From contig NBAZ01000003.1 of assembly GCA_002794735.1 (NCBI GenBank), positions 682,001 to 746,000 of the forward strand: DNA of 64,000 nucleotides, in the 5' to 3' direction. The position numbers and the translations under genes are program-made. How positions within the stretch are numbered: the stretch's first letter is position 1; each line of letters starts with the position of its first letter. This DNA is from Pyrrhoderma lamaoense. Lineage: Eukaryota; Basidiomycota; Agaricomycetes; Hymenochaetales; Hymenochaetaceae. The notes below the pieces were generated by a model. That model made no database searches and was not told the DNA's origin. It saw nothing but the letters and a program-made list of their open reading frames with translations. Shown here one piece after another: positions 24,873-36,729 of the stretch.

Positions 24873-27706
24873 TTAGAACAGACAGACGAAATTGCTAGGA
24901 AAGACTGTCCGCCCAGGAATACGCCTTGAGTCATCGAGGAGCACACCTGTCCACCAACCATCTTCTGGCGTAGAAGTGACTGCTATAACATCACCAGCTT
25001 GGAAGTCAAACTCCTCATCAATCGAAGCTTGATAGTCATATAGGGCTTTGACTAAGACAAAAAGAAAGTTAATCATATAGTAATCTCCAGAGGGTGAAAT
25101 ACTTACCATAGAACAACACTGGTTTGCCATCTATCCATTGTCCTGTGGGTGCTGCAGGAGCTGCACGTTGAGGCGAGGGACTTCTTCGGGGCTCATAGTA
25201 AGTAGGCTGGTGATAATTAGTCCCGTTTTGATGTGCATTCATAGATGGCACACGCTGCATAGTGTTCGCCCCTGGGACATTCGAGCCCATTGGATGGCCT
25301 TGCCAGCCAGGGGGTTGGTGTTGCGAACTCGGACCCTGAGCTTGTGTCGGAGGTGGTTGCATATAGGGTAGGGGTTGCTGATACTGAACGGGGGGATAAG
25401 GTGCTTGAACAGGGGGTGGAGGACCAACTGGCGAGATCATATGAGTGCTTCCGGTGCGCTGAGGCCCATATGAACCATGATTCTGATTGATTTGTGAATT
25501 GACATGTTGCTGTTGCTGCTGACGATATTGCTCAGCCATTAAGTCGTGAGTAACTTGACCAGTAGCGTCCAGTTTGATTCCCAAGTCCAAATTGTGCGGC
25601 GCGGGACTGGGAATTCTATAAGGCTGAGGCTGAGCTCCGTTTACATTCATATTGTTGGACGGACTAGGACCTGGACTCGGTGTTCGACCGCCGGAGCCGA
25701 TACCAGCGAACCCTTCACGACTCCTTGGTCGCTCGAGTTCACCCCCACGAGTGATATTTTGACCAAGGCTCTGATTGTGAGTATGACTCGGACCGAGATT
25801 AGGACTATTCTGTCGGCTAATTGAAGCCCGTCGTTCACCCGGAAGCGCCTGCGCATACGACTGGACAACAGATTCTACGGGAAGAGGAGACGACGGGGTC
25901 TGAGCAGGTGGCATCATATGTGCCGCAACAGGAGGCCCGGCAGGAGATGTGGGACGAGAGCCTGGAGGTGGTCCGCCAACAACAAACTCAGCTGAATTGC
26001 GGTAATCACGGTTCTGAGGTTGTCCAGTACTTGCTGGTGGTGCTGCGAGAGCGGATCCAATCTGTACGGGAACATTCGATGGCGTTGGGGAGGGACTTTG
26101 GAAATTGGTTGGTCTCGTAATATTTGCACTATTCCTCCGCATAGGACCAGTTCCTGCGCTCTGCAGTTCGGCCATATGTCTTCGCAATGGATCATTCTCA
26201 GAGCCAACATTTGGATTTATCGGCCCTGTTGAACCAGATCTAGCTGAGTTTGGTACAGACTGAGGATCTCGGCTAGGGTCAACTTCGTATGCATTGGAGC
26301 CAATAGCAATCATCGTCTTCGTAGCGGGACCAGAAGGATCATGTTGGAAAGGAGGTGGTCCAGGAACAATATTTGTAGCAGAAGATGGTGGAGCATTGGC
26401 CGCAAGAGTGGGAACTGCTGGAGGTGAAGTGCCATTAAAACCGTTGGCTGGACTACTTACAGATCCTCCACGGCTATGGTTGGATACAGCGACAGGACTC
26501 TCGGACATCACATTTGCTCCAGAACCAAAGCCAGCCACTCCTGGTCCGATCGGTTCTTCTTCAGGTGGCTGAGCTTTCATGGCATCAACCATTGACTGGT
26601 GCCTTGAAGAAGAGCGAGTGTAATGCGCGTACCGGGGCGCCTGACGGGCAGTGGCAGAAGCAGTAGACTCGGGATTGGTGTAACTTATAAAGCGCGGGGG
26701 ATCAGGAATCTCGTTACCAGTACCATAATCCCTTACGAAGTTTTCCATATCCCTTTCTGGTTCTAGTTGCTCCAATGCGATACGTATTTTCTCACAGGAC
26801 TATATGAAAAATTTAGATACTGAGATACTGATATCCGCAAAGAAACCATGATAAATGCAACATACCTCATCATCAGAGACGCAGACGGTAGAGACTGCAT
26901 TGGCATAAGCCCAGACATTGTCTTTCATGAACTCGATTCTTTCTTCTTCAAGATCTTGACATGCGTCACAGAACAATTTCCAATCTCTTTCCCATTTTTC
27001 AACTGTTGCTTCGAGCTCTCTTGCGAAATTTTTGAAATCACGTTCATTGGCAGTAACCGTTTGGCGAGCGCGCTCAAGTTTTAGTTGTATCTTCTCAAGA
27101 TCTTTGCCCTGGACGAGAGTAGATTGCGCAGTATACGAGTTAATGCGCATGCAGTCCGCCTCGTACTTTTCTCGCGCCTTAGTAACGTAGGCTTCATGGG
27201 TTTGTTTATTTTTAAATGCCTTCTCTATAGCTGCCTGCGCAGTACGTTTGAACTGCGATTGCCGTGTAACGAAAGCACCTGCCGGATTCTCCAGCTCTGA
27301 GCGCACCTGCTGAGCAAGCTTTGCATGAGCATTAGCTTGAATATCAGTCTCCAGTTTGAGCGTATCAAGGGAATTCTTGAGTTCTCTTTATAGAAATGAG
27401 CTCAACCATACAGTTTGATTGAAAGGTAAACTAACCCTATTTCGTCCCTTCCGAGCACCTGTTTCGCAAGTTTCGATAGTCGTTTCGAATATTCTTCCTC
27501 TATAGAAGCGCGCTCCTTCCAAAATGCTCGAACTTCCTCGACAGTGCGTGCTGCACCGCGCATGCGAGCGAAAAGGACATCAACCCCACCTTCGGTGTTC
27601 CCCAGAAAGCATTACAAAAGTCGAGAGACCTGTTTGAAAGGTCTGGAGAATTGACGCGAGCAAACTTCGAAAGCGAAGTCGACGACGGTTGGCGTCGTGC
27701 GGACAT
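24873..27706 (-). CDS. F-BAR and SH3 cytokinesis protein (Cdc15/Imp2/Hof1-like)
   Basis: Membrane-bending scaffold of the contractile ring and septum. The start is the ATG at 27706. The F-BAR domain opens with SLDFCNAFWG, then GVDVLFARMRGAARTVEEV, ERASIEEEYSKRLSKLAKQ, and long helices through the exon at 26800-27306, ending in the membrane-proximal EFMKDNVWAYANA. Next is PERDMENFVRDYGTGNEIPDP, a stretch typical of Cdc15/Imp2. A long Ser/Pro-rich disordered middle of roughly 500 residues follows, with PPPPVQAPYPP and Gln tracts. The C-terminal SH3 domain reads KALYDYQASIDEEFDFQAGD, DGWWTGV and FPSNFV. Four short introns are visible, the last joining FY to VKALYDY. The frame breaks by one base at a C4 run (27600-27603) inside the first F-BAR helix; see findings. 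Confidence 0.92.
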
Positions 27707-28008
27707 CGTGTTCAGGGTTGAAGTTCAAGTCCCAAGGAGTGATTTAGACTGAATGTCCGGACTCACAGGTAGATGGGTAGTTAAGTGATGGGAACTAGCT
27801 ACCTAACGGGGTCACTTGATAAGATCAATACAAGGCACTGCTTTCACAGTCCGCGATTCGGTCATGTATCAATCAATTTCAGATGTGTATCATAGTCATT
27901 GGTATATTACAACGTAGTCACTTTTTTCGATCTAATTATCGCACATAGTACACAACAAAATAGCGAAGAGCAGTTTTTGCAAATAAATTATGGGTACAAG
28001 GACTGAAC

Positions 28009-28734
28009 CTATAATTGTTGTATCCGTTGCTGCATCTTTTCTTTCACAGTCTGATATGCATTCATCAAGGTCTGTTCGTTGATGACTATATCCGTCGCAT
28101 CTGCCCTCGGTCTACTAACTCGTGAAGAGATTGTTATCGGATCAGTCTCGACGATGATACTAGCAAGAAACCATTAATATTTCGCTGGTGAGTATTCAGT
28201 GTTATACCATGACGCACCCATCATCAATTGTTTCGTCAAGACAAAGCATAACGAGGTCGTAATTCTCTAGAACTGCCCGCTTCTCGACTTGGTTTCGCAA
28301 GAGGTCGGAAAGAGCATCATGAAATGAGTTGAGAGCAAGAGAAAGCATGAGTTCATTCTCCTCAGCATTGCCAATAATGTAGAATATCAAGTCCGGGGAA
28401 TGTTTATACACAGCCAGATGCCCATCGTAGAGAATTATATCTCCTGTATAAAATATGAGTCCATGGTAATACTGAACTAGATACACAGCTACGTACCACC
28501 AGCCTTTTTGGTCTTCTCGTATAATCCCTTTTCAAAAGCTTTCTGTTCCTTTACTGTGCTTAATTCCTTTTGCTCTCCTTGCGGTGATCCTTTTGGTCTA
28601 TAGTACTTTGCAAGAACGCGGTGCCCGTCTGTGTCCAAAATTAAGAAAGCAGTCGTAGTATACAGTGAAAGATTGGGCTGTTTGTGCAAAGTCAGATTGT
28701 GTCCTCTACGTCATATCACAAGTAACTTCACCAT
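28009..28734 (-). CDS. Coatomer subunit zeta
   Basis: Small longin-fold subunit of the COPI vesicle coat (yeast RET3), acting in Golgi-to-ER and intra-Golgi transport. The body reads [20 protein letters not shown], then [20 protein letters not shown], then [20 protein letters not shown] and [16 protein letters not shown], and ends ...[11 protein letters not shown]. No ATG lies in the second exon's frame. The best start is the ATG at 28734, followed at once by a 54-nt intron (28678-28731) with a CTGAC branch-like site, so exon 1 is the start codon alone and the protein begins M-PNLSLY. Two more short introns sit near 28,445-28,495 and 28,150-28,205. Divergent from CMC4. Confidence 0.93.
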
Positions 28735-28971
28735 TGTGTTTGGAAACAAGATATGGTGATGGTGCTATGATGTAACGCGACGATGTTACGCTACGTGTTA
28801 CATCTGATGGTCACAGTAAAATCATATCATTGCTTTCAAAATCCTTGAAAATACACCACATCTCGAATTTATAAGTAAGGAGCTTTGAAGGGTGGGTGAA
28901 TTACATCAAGACCGGCTGCCCAAGAACTTGTCCCTCAAATTTCATTCAAGTATCAAGTCACTCAATAACAA
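28735..28971. promoter_or_regulatory. Shared divergent promoter of coatomer zeta and CMC4
   Basis: Only 237 bp separate the two start codons. It contains three closely spaced copies of a TGTAAC/GTTACA-like hexamer (28,770-28,803), the outer two in inverted orientation: TGTAACG, TGTTACG and TGTTACA. They could be protein-binding sites, but this is inference. Confidence 0.4.
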
Positions 28972-29266
28972 ATGTCAAGAAAGCTATCAAAGGAAGTACC
29001 ACCTTGCCAAAATGAAGGTGCATCCAAACAATACATTCAGTCAAGGGCTTCAAACACTGACGAAAAAATGTCTAGCTTGTAGCCTTCAATCATGTCTTAA
29101 CAGAAACACATATTCTCCTGAGAAGTGCGATACCTACTTACTAAAACTTTATGAATGCTGCACTTCACTGTATGCAGCCACTGATGGAAAGGGAGAGTCG
29201 ACTGCATGCCCGGATGAACGTGTCGTAAGGCGATGGATGGAAAAACGAGGGAAGCAGGCTAGTTGA
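28972..29266 (+). CDS. CMC4 twin-CX9C mitochondrial intermembrane-space protein
   Basis: A small cysteine-rich protein imported by the Mia40 pathway; yeast Cmc4 and human CMC4 are relatives. The unspliced frame hides the gene: exon 1 (28972-29017) gives MSRKLSKEVPPCQNE. A 58-nt phase-1 intron (29018-29075), with a CTGAC branch-like site, is removed. Exon 2 then gives ACSLQSCLNRNTYSPEKC, LYECC and a basic tail. After splicing, the pattern CQNEAC...C...C...CC matches the family. The spliced protein is about 78 residues, a normal size. In the unspliced frame a different N terminus would be predicted. It is followed 190 bp later by the D-lactate dehydrogenase gene on the same strand. Confidence 0.88.
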
Positions 29267-29459
29267 ACTACTTCTGTACAAGCAGAAACTAGTTTTACTC
29301 TCTGCGATGGCTCGGTAAAAAAAATGTAGTGTAATTACCAATACGTGTTTAAACGGTTACCCTTGGCAATGATGGTTTGTGGCGGCTGGGTAGATAATGT
29401 GGGTCCTGTACTAAACTTGTACTAGACTACCATCTTCTCACATAGACAACATTCTCAAC

Positions 29460-30921
29460 ATGAAAATAGCGTTTTTCAGCACCAAAGAGGTGACGTATAA
29501 GTATCAATAATATGTGTATGTTATGTTCTCAACAACTTGTATGGACACAGTATGACCTCTCAACTTTCAAACCTGAGACAATCGCCCCTCACGAGTTGAC
29601 TTTTGTCAACCATCGGTTGGACGAAGGTACCGCACTATTAGCAGCAGATCACGATGCAGGTGATAGTTTTCTTGTTGATTGAGGTCAACCCGTATTCAAA
29701 CTAAACTACACAGTATGTATTTTCGTGAATGATGATGCCAGTGGCCCAACCCTGAGGGCTCTTTATAGCCATGGTGTACGGGCAATAGCTTTACGGGTGC
29801 GTCTTTAATTGATTTGAACTAGATCTTTACGCTCACACAAACTCTAGTGCTCAGGATATAATAATGTTTATTCACTTTCCAACTTCGATCTGAGTTAGTG
29901 CTGACGTCATACGTTTCAATTAGGTTGACCTGAAGGTGGCTGCTGAATTGAGAATGTCAGTTGTTCGGGTTCCTGCTTATTCACCAGAAGCTAGTGAGCG
30001 TCACCTCCTCCAATACTACCGCCTTGCCCCCTAACATTTATTAAATAATCAGTTGCCGAGGTTGGACAAAGTTTAATTCTACTTTGTAGATAAGGTTCCT
30101 TAACGAATTATTTTTAGTTTGCAGTTGGAACAATATTGACTGTCGTCAGGAAATAGTAAGCCCATCAAGACGGATATATTGTCTGAAGAATAACTTTTGT
30201 ATACAATTTTATAGCCACAAGGCGTACAATCGTGTTCGCGAAGGCAACTTTCTTCTGAACGGGCTTGTGGGCTTCAATCTATCAGATAAAACAGTAGGCA
30301 TTCTGGGTACAGGCAACATTGGCATGCGCACAGGGAAAATCCTATCCCACGGATTTGGTTGTAACGTCCTTGCTTACGATCCATACCCCTCGTCAACCGC
30401 AGCCGCCGATGCAGGTATCACTTACGTCACTCTAGATGAACTTCTCAGCCGTTCAGACATCATCAGCTTACATTGTCCTCTCCTTCCATCTACAAAATAT
30501 GTTTTGAACGAAACGACTCTGGCGCAAACTAAACGTGGAGTCGTCCTTGTAAACACAAGTCGTGGAGGCTTGATAGACACGAAGGCACTTATTCATGCAC
30601 TCAAAATTGGGCATGTTGGAGCTGTTGGTATGGATGTATACGAGAATGAAGAGGAATATTTCTTCAAGGATACGAGCGGGATGATCATGCACGATGATGT
30701 TCTCTCTCGCCTACTGAGTTTCCACAATGTATTTGTGACTGGTCACCAAGCTTATTTGACAGAAGAGGTGGATATCTCTACATTCCCTCTTTATCTCATA
30801 TGTCGTATCTGATGCTACCATTATCTAGGCTCTCACGTCTATTGCAACAACTACTATTAACAATCTTACCGAATTAGAACAGGGAATTAGATGTGCAAAC
30901 ATTGTAACTGCCCCAAAGTAA
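29460..30921 (+). CDS. D-lactate dehydrogenase, LdhA-like
   Basis: NAD-dependent D-2-hydroxyacid dehydrogenase that reduces pyruvate to D-lactate. From the ATG at 29460 it reads MKIAFFSTKEYD across the first intron. The LdhA-type signature CAGYNNVDL follows, then VRVPAYSPEAVAEFAVG, the nucleotide-binding GILGTGNIGMRTGKIL, YDPYPSS, SDIISLHCPLLPST, and VLVNTSRGGLIDT with the catalytic Arg. GMDVYENEEEYFF carries the Glu and GHQAYLTEEAL the His. The end is ...NIVTAPK at 30921. About seven introns of 50-70 nt are present; the last joins LTEE to ALTSIA. Overall resemblance to the bacterial fermentative LdhA, recalled from memory, is high along the whole length. This raises the question of an old transfer, although the gene is fully intron-bearing. 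Confidence 0.92.
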
Positions 30922-31895
30922 GGTGGTCATTAGGTTTCCGGTCGCCTCTATCTATTTTCATACACTTCAACCAAACCTTACTCTCTAGAATCTGAAGTAC
31001 TACCAAACGAAGTAATTCGGGCAGTTCGAACAGTTCGAATTTACTGTTTAACTGATCTATAGATTTGTAGACGTTTAGCAAGTTGTTTATGATATTAGTA
31101 CCTACCGACAAATAAAGCCCTGCTCCTAGTAAATTAATTGCTTTATCTCTAAACCCCCTACTCGTGTCCTGATTTTTGGACTTAAACACCTACTCCAACT
31201 TATATGATTATAGTGCATGTCAGTACTAGAAACCAAAACGTTTATTTGTGTTTGCACAGAACTATTAACTAAGTCATTATTATCTCTCAGGGTTGTTTTA
31301 GTTGATATCATTGTGTACATTCATCAATAAAGACATGGCCGGATTTGATGATTATCAATACTTCTAGTATCGCTACTGGTGTCCGCATGCATGTGTGTGG
31401 CGATATGTCATCGGCATAGTTGAAAGCAAGGGGCTCAATGGAATCATTGATTTAGAAGTATGCTGAGAGGCGAGTAATTTGCTGGAAATACAAGCAGTAG
31501 TACTTTTCTACACACTTAGTTGTTACTCAATAGGATAGATACTGTGAAGGGATGCATGAAATGTCTTCGAGACTAGTAATTCATTACCGATCCAATCATT
31601 CACTTCCTGAATGGCCCTACGTTCCTCCAGAGGTAGAGTTCGCACTCCTCGGATCTCACAAAACAAACATAAATGTTTTTTTCAAATCCGACCACGACCA
31701 ATTACCAATGTTATGTTAGCTTTTCATACATTTTGATGGTAAAGACAGAAAATGCATGTTTTCTAATCATGAGGTATTCTAAAAAAACATACTTTTATAG
31801 ATTTCTTCCTCAACTCTTAGTATACATCGGTAAATAAAAAACAGACGCTGAAGAAGATAAACAGCAGTAGCCAATTTTTTTCTGAGTGAAAAGGC
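30922..31895. other. Convergent intergenic region, LDH to CCT8
   Basis: Between the 3' ends of two convergent genes. Short overlapping minus-strand frames at 30,887-31,320 have no recognisable domain and partly overlap the end of LDH, so I take them as chance. Confidence 0.45.
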
Positions 31896-33929
31896 CTAGT
31901 CTTCATCCCAGTTCCCAGATTGTTGCGGAATTTTAGGTCCACCAGCGGGCTTGCTCATAATGATGCTATCCACACTGAGAACAGACACGGCAGCTTCAGT
32001 AGCCAACCTGATAGCCCAAGCCTTCGCAGCAAGAGAATCCAAGATCCCGTGTGTAACAGCATCTAATGTTCCATCACCCTTACCTTCTCCTGACACATCG
32101 ACACCAACTGACGCCCCACCAGCCTCATTACCAGTTATCTGATGTCTAGCCCACAATCGACTAAGAACCTCATTACCCTCCGTTCCACCAAGTGAGTTCT
32201 CAGCAAGTGTACGCGGCACAACTTCAAGTGCAGTTGCAAACCTTCGAACGGCATGTTGTGATAATCCAGAAAGTGAAGAACCATATTGCTCTACCCTCCG
32301 TGCGAGTTCAAGTTCGGTAGCGCCCGCACCAGGTACTAACCTCGGGTCTTTCAGAAGAGCTTTCAATACAGAGACTCCATCGTCTACTGCTCGCTCGAGA
32401 TCATCAAGTGCATTGGTCGTCGCCCCACGAAGAACGATTGTCGCTGTTCTCGTCTTCTCACCCTCGTTTGACCCACCCTCAGAAGGTGGGAGTTGTCTGA
32501 AGACAGTAACACGATCTCCACCAATTTCTGTTACCTCAAGGACATCGACATAACCGGCTTCCTCAGGAGTTGGGGGCCCCATTCGGGCGAGAGGCGTTGC
32601 ATTTACAACACGACAGAGACGGCGCAGATCAAATTTGCTGAGAACTTTGACGACCGCAATTCCAAGTCTGTCAAGGAAGTGAAGGGCAAGTTCACCGACA
32701 GTAGAACCTGCAACAATAACCTTTACACCAGAATCCGCAATTTCTTTGAAAATCTACTTGTATTAACCACAGTGTTTTCATCGCTTTCAGTACAAGGTCA
32801 TGTTGTGTTCACATGATACTTTTCTTACCTTTTCCATATGCTTCTCTTCCCCAGCTGTGAAATTCAGCATTTCTTCCGCATTATGAATCAATACAGTCCC
32901 CTTAGTCTCAGTCTGTGCAATATCAAGACCAGACGTAAACACTGCGACCTTAGCTTTTTCGACTCGTTTCACAGCACCCTCAGGTTCACGGTTGAATACC
33001 ATTCCACGGACGACTTTACTACCGGCAAGGCTTCCACCCATAATTTTTACCACTCGGACATTATCCACATTGAAGTTTTTAGGGTTCGGGGGCATAACTA
33101 CGAGTGCTGCCTCAGCAACAAGAGCTGCCAAGGTATCTTCAAAGCCATACTGCTTTGAGGCGATGGCTGGTTTCAATGCCGATTCAAGAGAGCTTTTAGT
33201 CAAAGGTGTAGGAAGTGACGAAGCCGAAAGAGCTAGATACATGTTGTTGCTTGATTAAGTAGTCCCTTCAAACTAGCGGACAAATTTGATAAAAAACGTA
33301 CTATCGAGCTCCTCTAACGCCTTTTTAAGAGCAAGTTCATAACCAATAGTAACTTCGCTGGGATGCAATCCCATAATTAGCAAGTTCTCCGCCATCTTGA
33401 GTAGTTCTCCAGCAAGAATTAAAACAAGATTCGTAGCATCACCCATCTGCATACAACCACACCTATATAAATGCATACAAACAGTGGAAGAGTTGAATCG
33501 ATTACGAACCTCCGATTCCTGGGCTTGTGAAGCCATCACAAGAAGCTTAGCTGCAGGATGTACAACTTCGATTTCGCGGATGATAGTTGCTGCATCAGAG
33601 GTGACGAAAAGCCTTCCTAAATGATTTATGATGAGCTTGTTACGGCCTAGGACATCGCAATTGTCAAGAGAAGTCAGTATTAATATCCCGTTATAAATTA
33701 CAATCAAAGCTGACCATTTGGCCCAAAGCTCGTTCGCACAAGGTCCGATAGTTCATTCACAGCCTGGATATTTCGTAAGACAGCATCTTCAAGTCCAGAC
33801 AAGTGCTACGAATAAAATATGACGTTCAGCTTTCCAAAAGATTCGAGCAAGACGAGCTCATAATAAGCCTACTTTATAGCCTTCCTTGAATAGCTGCACA
33901 TTATTGGCCTTAGGTACTTTAAGCGACAT
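31896..33929 (-). CDS. CCT8: T-complex protein 1 subunit theta (CCT8)
   Basis: One of the eight subunits of the cytosolic TRiC/CCT chaperonin that folds actin and tubulin. The start is the ATG at 33929: MSLKVPKANNVQLFKEGYK, then HLSGLEDAVLRNIQAVNEL. The ATP-site motif SFGPNG is joined by splicing to RNKLIINHLGRLFVTSD. Then AAKLLVMASQAQES, GDATNLVLILAGELLK and MGLHPSEVTIGYELA follow. The apical part contains VVKIMGGSLAGSKVVRGMVF. The C-terminal part contains RLVPGAGATELELAR and ends IIMSKPAGGPKIPQQSGNWDED, as in other CCT8 proteins. Five short introns are visible, and the coding frame appears unbroken. Expected length is about 550 residues. Confidence 0.96.
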
Positions 33930-34800
33930 TATTCCTCCAGCTCTATGGGTGAATGGTAAGGCACTAAGTTTGAGTGTATGTATCGTGTTTAGTGTGTACT
34001 TAGACACAGGGCGAGTACGCGCACCTTCCTTTTTTAGTATTTTCTGATCAGCGTTAGAAATATTCTTGTAAGGCGTATTATCATACTTATGCATATGTAT
34101 GATTGGTTTATGAGGTAATGTACTATCACAGACTCTTTGAGATTGAAAAGATTGATATAATAACTTGAAAGTAAGTCCTTTTTATTAAACTGAAGGGCAA
34201 GTATCTCATAATCAAAGTAGTTGATGTAGATATGATGATGATTCGGTAACCATTACCTGATCATTATTACATGTATTATCACTATTCTTTCTTTCTTGAA
34301 AGCAACTACACATTGCGTTAGGTGCTTCTCCTGCTTCTTCTGCACTCTCAGCAAGATTCAAGAGCTTGTAACTAAAGAAACAATCAACTTTATCTTGGAT
34401 AATGTGAATGTACAAATGTAGTAATAGGCTGGTGTACGTATAGACTGGGTAGAGATATAATACTAGTCAGAAACTAAATAATAAAGGCAAAATTCATTAT
34501 CAATACAAGAAGTAATCAGATTGGTAGTACATGTTTGTGATAGCTAGACAACAATGAAGATGGAAAAATAAGAAGCACAAGCATGAAGAAGTACGCATGA
34601 GCATGGATCAAATTGAGATGAAAAATCGTGAGTATCCTGTCCATGAAGATTTTCGATAGTCACAATCGAGCAATTATGAGTACCACAGTCGACGGAGGTC
34701 CATAGTACGACGTGCCTTAAGAGAGTTTACAACCTCTTAGTACGTAGGAATTCGGATTTTGTGTCGTGATCAAACAAAGAACTTGCACGCATCTAGCGTC
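33930..34800. other. Intergenic, upstream of CCT8
   Basis: 870 bp holding the CCT8 promoter and the 3' flank of the next minus-strand gene. AT-rich; no supported gene. Confidence 0.5.
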
Positions 34801-36170
34801 TTAATCGCTATCTTCCTCTGACCCACTACTGGTACTTGATAGTACAATCATGAATCGTTGGTTGTCTTCGATTCCCAGAGAAGCGATGGTGTCCGCGTCG
34901 TTGCACTTCACAGTTCTCATACCATCTTCTTCGTCGTCATCATCAATGATCATTAATAGCTTGGCCCTAAATAGCAACAGAATAAGAATTCGACAATGAC
35001 ATTTAAAGTTTTGAGAGGTTGAGTACCTTGAGTAGTCAAGTTTTAAAGCTTTTGTTGCCCCTTAAGCACAGTTTGAATGGTATGTTCGCGTCTAATCCGG
35101 AATCCTCGAGCCTCGTTAGTCTCTCCGGGAGCTTCAATTATAATAAGAACACGGTCCGAAGGCTCCGTAGCCTCCCTGCTTCTCTTGCTTCGGGTGAACT
35201 TGCCGTTTTACCAGATCCAGACGAAACCGCATGTTTGTCATCAGACAATGAGCTAGTTGCGACAGGAGAGCTAGCTGACTTCTCGGAGCTTGAGTTGGTA
35301 GCGACGGACTTGGGTTTCGCAAAAGTTGTGTTTTTCAAGCTGGAAATGTCATTATTTGAAGTGGAATTTGCAGCCTTCCTGACTCTTAAATTTGATGCAA
35401 CCTGAGAGATCCCTAAGTTTGGTAGAATTAGTCAGTTGCGTGCCTGTGTTAGTGAGATACATCGTCTGCAAAAGTCTACCTAATCTATCAGTTGGCTTTC
35501 TTGAAGCACCTCTCTCGATACTAGCGTCTGTATTTTCTTCCCCATTTCTGTCGGCCATATTATCTTTAAACAAGTTTAAGACATCTAAAGTGTTATGATT
35601 TCGTGTATAAACGAGGTTCAGATCAGATTATAAGGTGTGTATGAGAATATATAGCTGACCCCCACGAGATTCATATGGTGGAACTACCACATTTCGCTTA
35701 CTTTCAACAACTTCATTCTGGGTATTCGTTGAGGACACCACGATATAATCGGATTTCTGACTGGCAGGTCGGGTCTGCTTTTCTACTTCATCCTCATCTG
35801 CAGACTCAGACCCCCTGCATGTGCTTGGACTGTTTGTTACCCTGCTCTTGGTCGTCGAAACACTAGCTGAGGATATGGGTATTTGGTCAGGCTTACGAAG
35901 ACGAACGTAAACATTTCCAATAATGTCCTTCACCCCACTCCACGAAGCTTCATGTATTCTCACATGCTTCCCTGCACATATATCAAGTTCATTTGTCTCG
36001 ACTACAATTTCTTGAGGTTTCAGATCCCACTCTTCAGCAGCGAATTCTTTCAGATTAGAGAACTTTGCGAAAAGATCCACTGGGATAAGGACCCGTTGTT
36101 CTCCGTGATGAATGACAATCAAGTGGAGAGAAGAGCGTGCGGACGAGTTTATTGTGGATGCGACGAGCAT
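34801..36170 (-). CDS. Protein with C-terminal Rad60/SUMO-like domain
   Basis: From the ATG at 36170 the protein begins MLVASTINSSARSSLHLIV, and the first about 85 residues look like a beta-grasp module: LHLIVIHHGEQRVLIPVDLF, then WSGVKDIIGNVYVRLRKPD. A long Ser/Thr-rich charged linker follows. The C-terminal about 90 residues read DRVLIIIEAPG, FRIRREHTIQTVLK, KALKLDYSRAKLLMIIDD, MRTVKCNDADTIASLGIEDN and RFMIVLSS, and end with an acidic tail at the TAA at 34801. The order of strands and the 'DT-x-x-x-LGIEDN' turn are those of SUMO-like domains such as the Rad60/NIP45/Esc2 SLD, proteins that act in SUMO-dependent genome maintenance. That assignment is inference from pattern. A one-base frame break lies at a C4 run (35058-35061); see findings. 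Divergent from the RGG-tail gene. Confidence 0.6.
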
Positions 36171-36729
36171 GGCTGTCAAGCTGGCGCCAGTGACGTGGAA
36201 AAGGTGTGTTGATGGGGAAGAACACAGCGTAACTGAGAAGGTTTGTCGGCACACGCTAAAGCGAATTTACTGATTCACGTGACCGTGACAACCGGAGCAT
36301 TACCTTTCTATAGTATTTAGTAACAATGCAATAAAATAATTAAAATCGTTTTATTTGTCATTGCTCCCTTTGTTGTTATTGTTGTTGTTGCTGTTGCCGG
36401 AGTCAATTTGTATCAAATTACACGATGTCGGCCCATTATACATGAATGAAGGTGGACATACTGCTTGCTTGTATCATAAAGGGAGGACGTGGCCTTGTTT
36501 CTTATAAAAGTGGGTGTTTTGAATGCCCCACAGAAAGATATTTCCATTTCCAGCTTTACGTTACGCCAAAGAAGAGGCCCGCCTTTCTTCTCCGCTATTT
36601 ATCACCTTCTCTGTCTCTCTACGTCTGCTGCACATAAGTATCGAGCACATATAGACCACCTCTTCCTCGTGCATAACATACTTTCACGCCTCGTTCGCAC
36701 GAATTACCTTTTTCACTAGTTGTGACAAT
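36171..36729. promoter_or_regulatory. Divergent promoter with TTG repeat
   Basis: The two flanking genes face away from each other. A short (TTG)n-type repeat runs at 36,371-36,397, and C/T-rich tracts precede the plus-strand start (36,590-36,670), as is usual for fungal promoters. Confidence 0.4.

Noticed and set aside
30887..31320. Overlapping minus-strand frames downstream of LDH
   Set aside because: They lack an ATG-based gene model, overlap the LDH end and show no domain.
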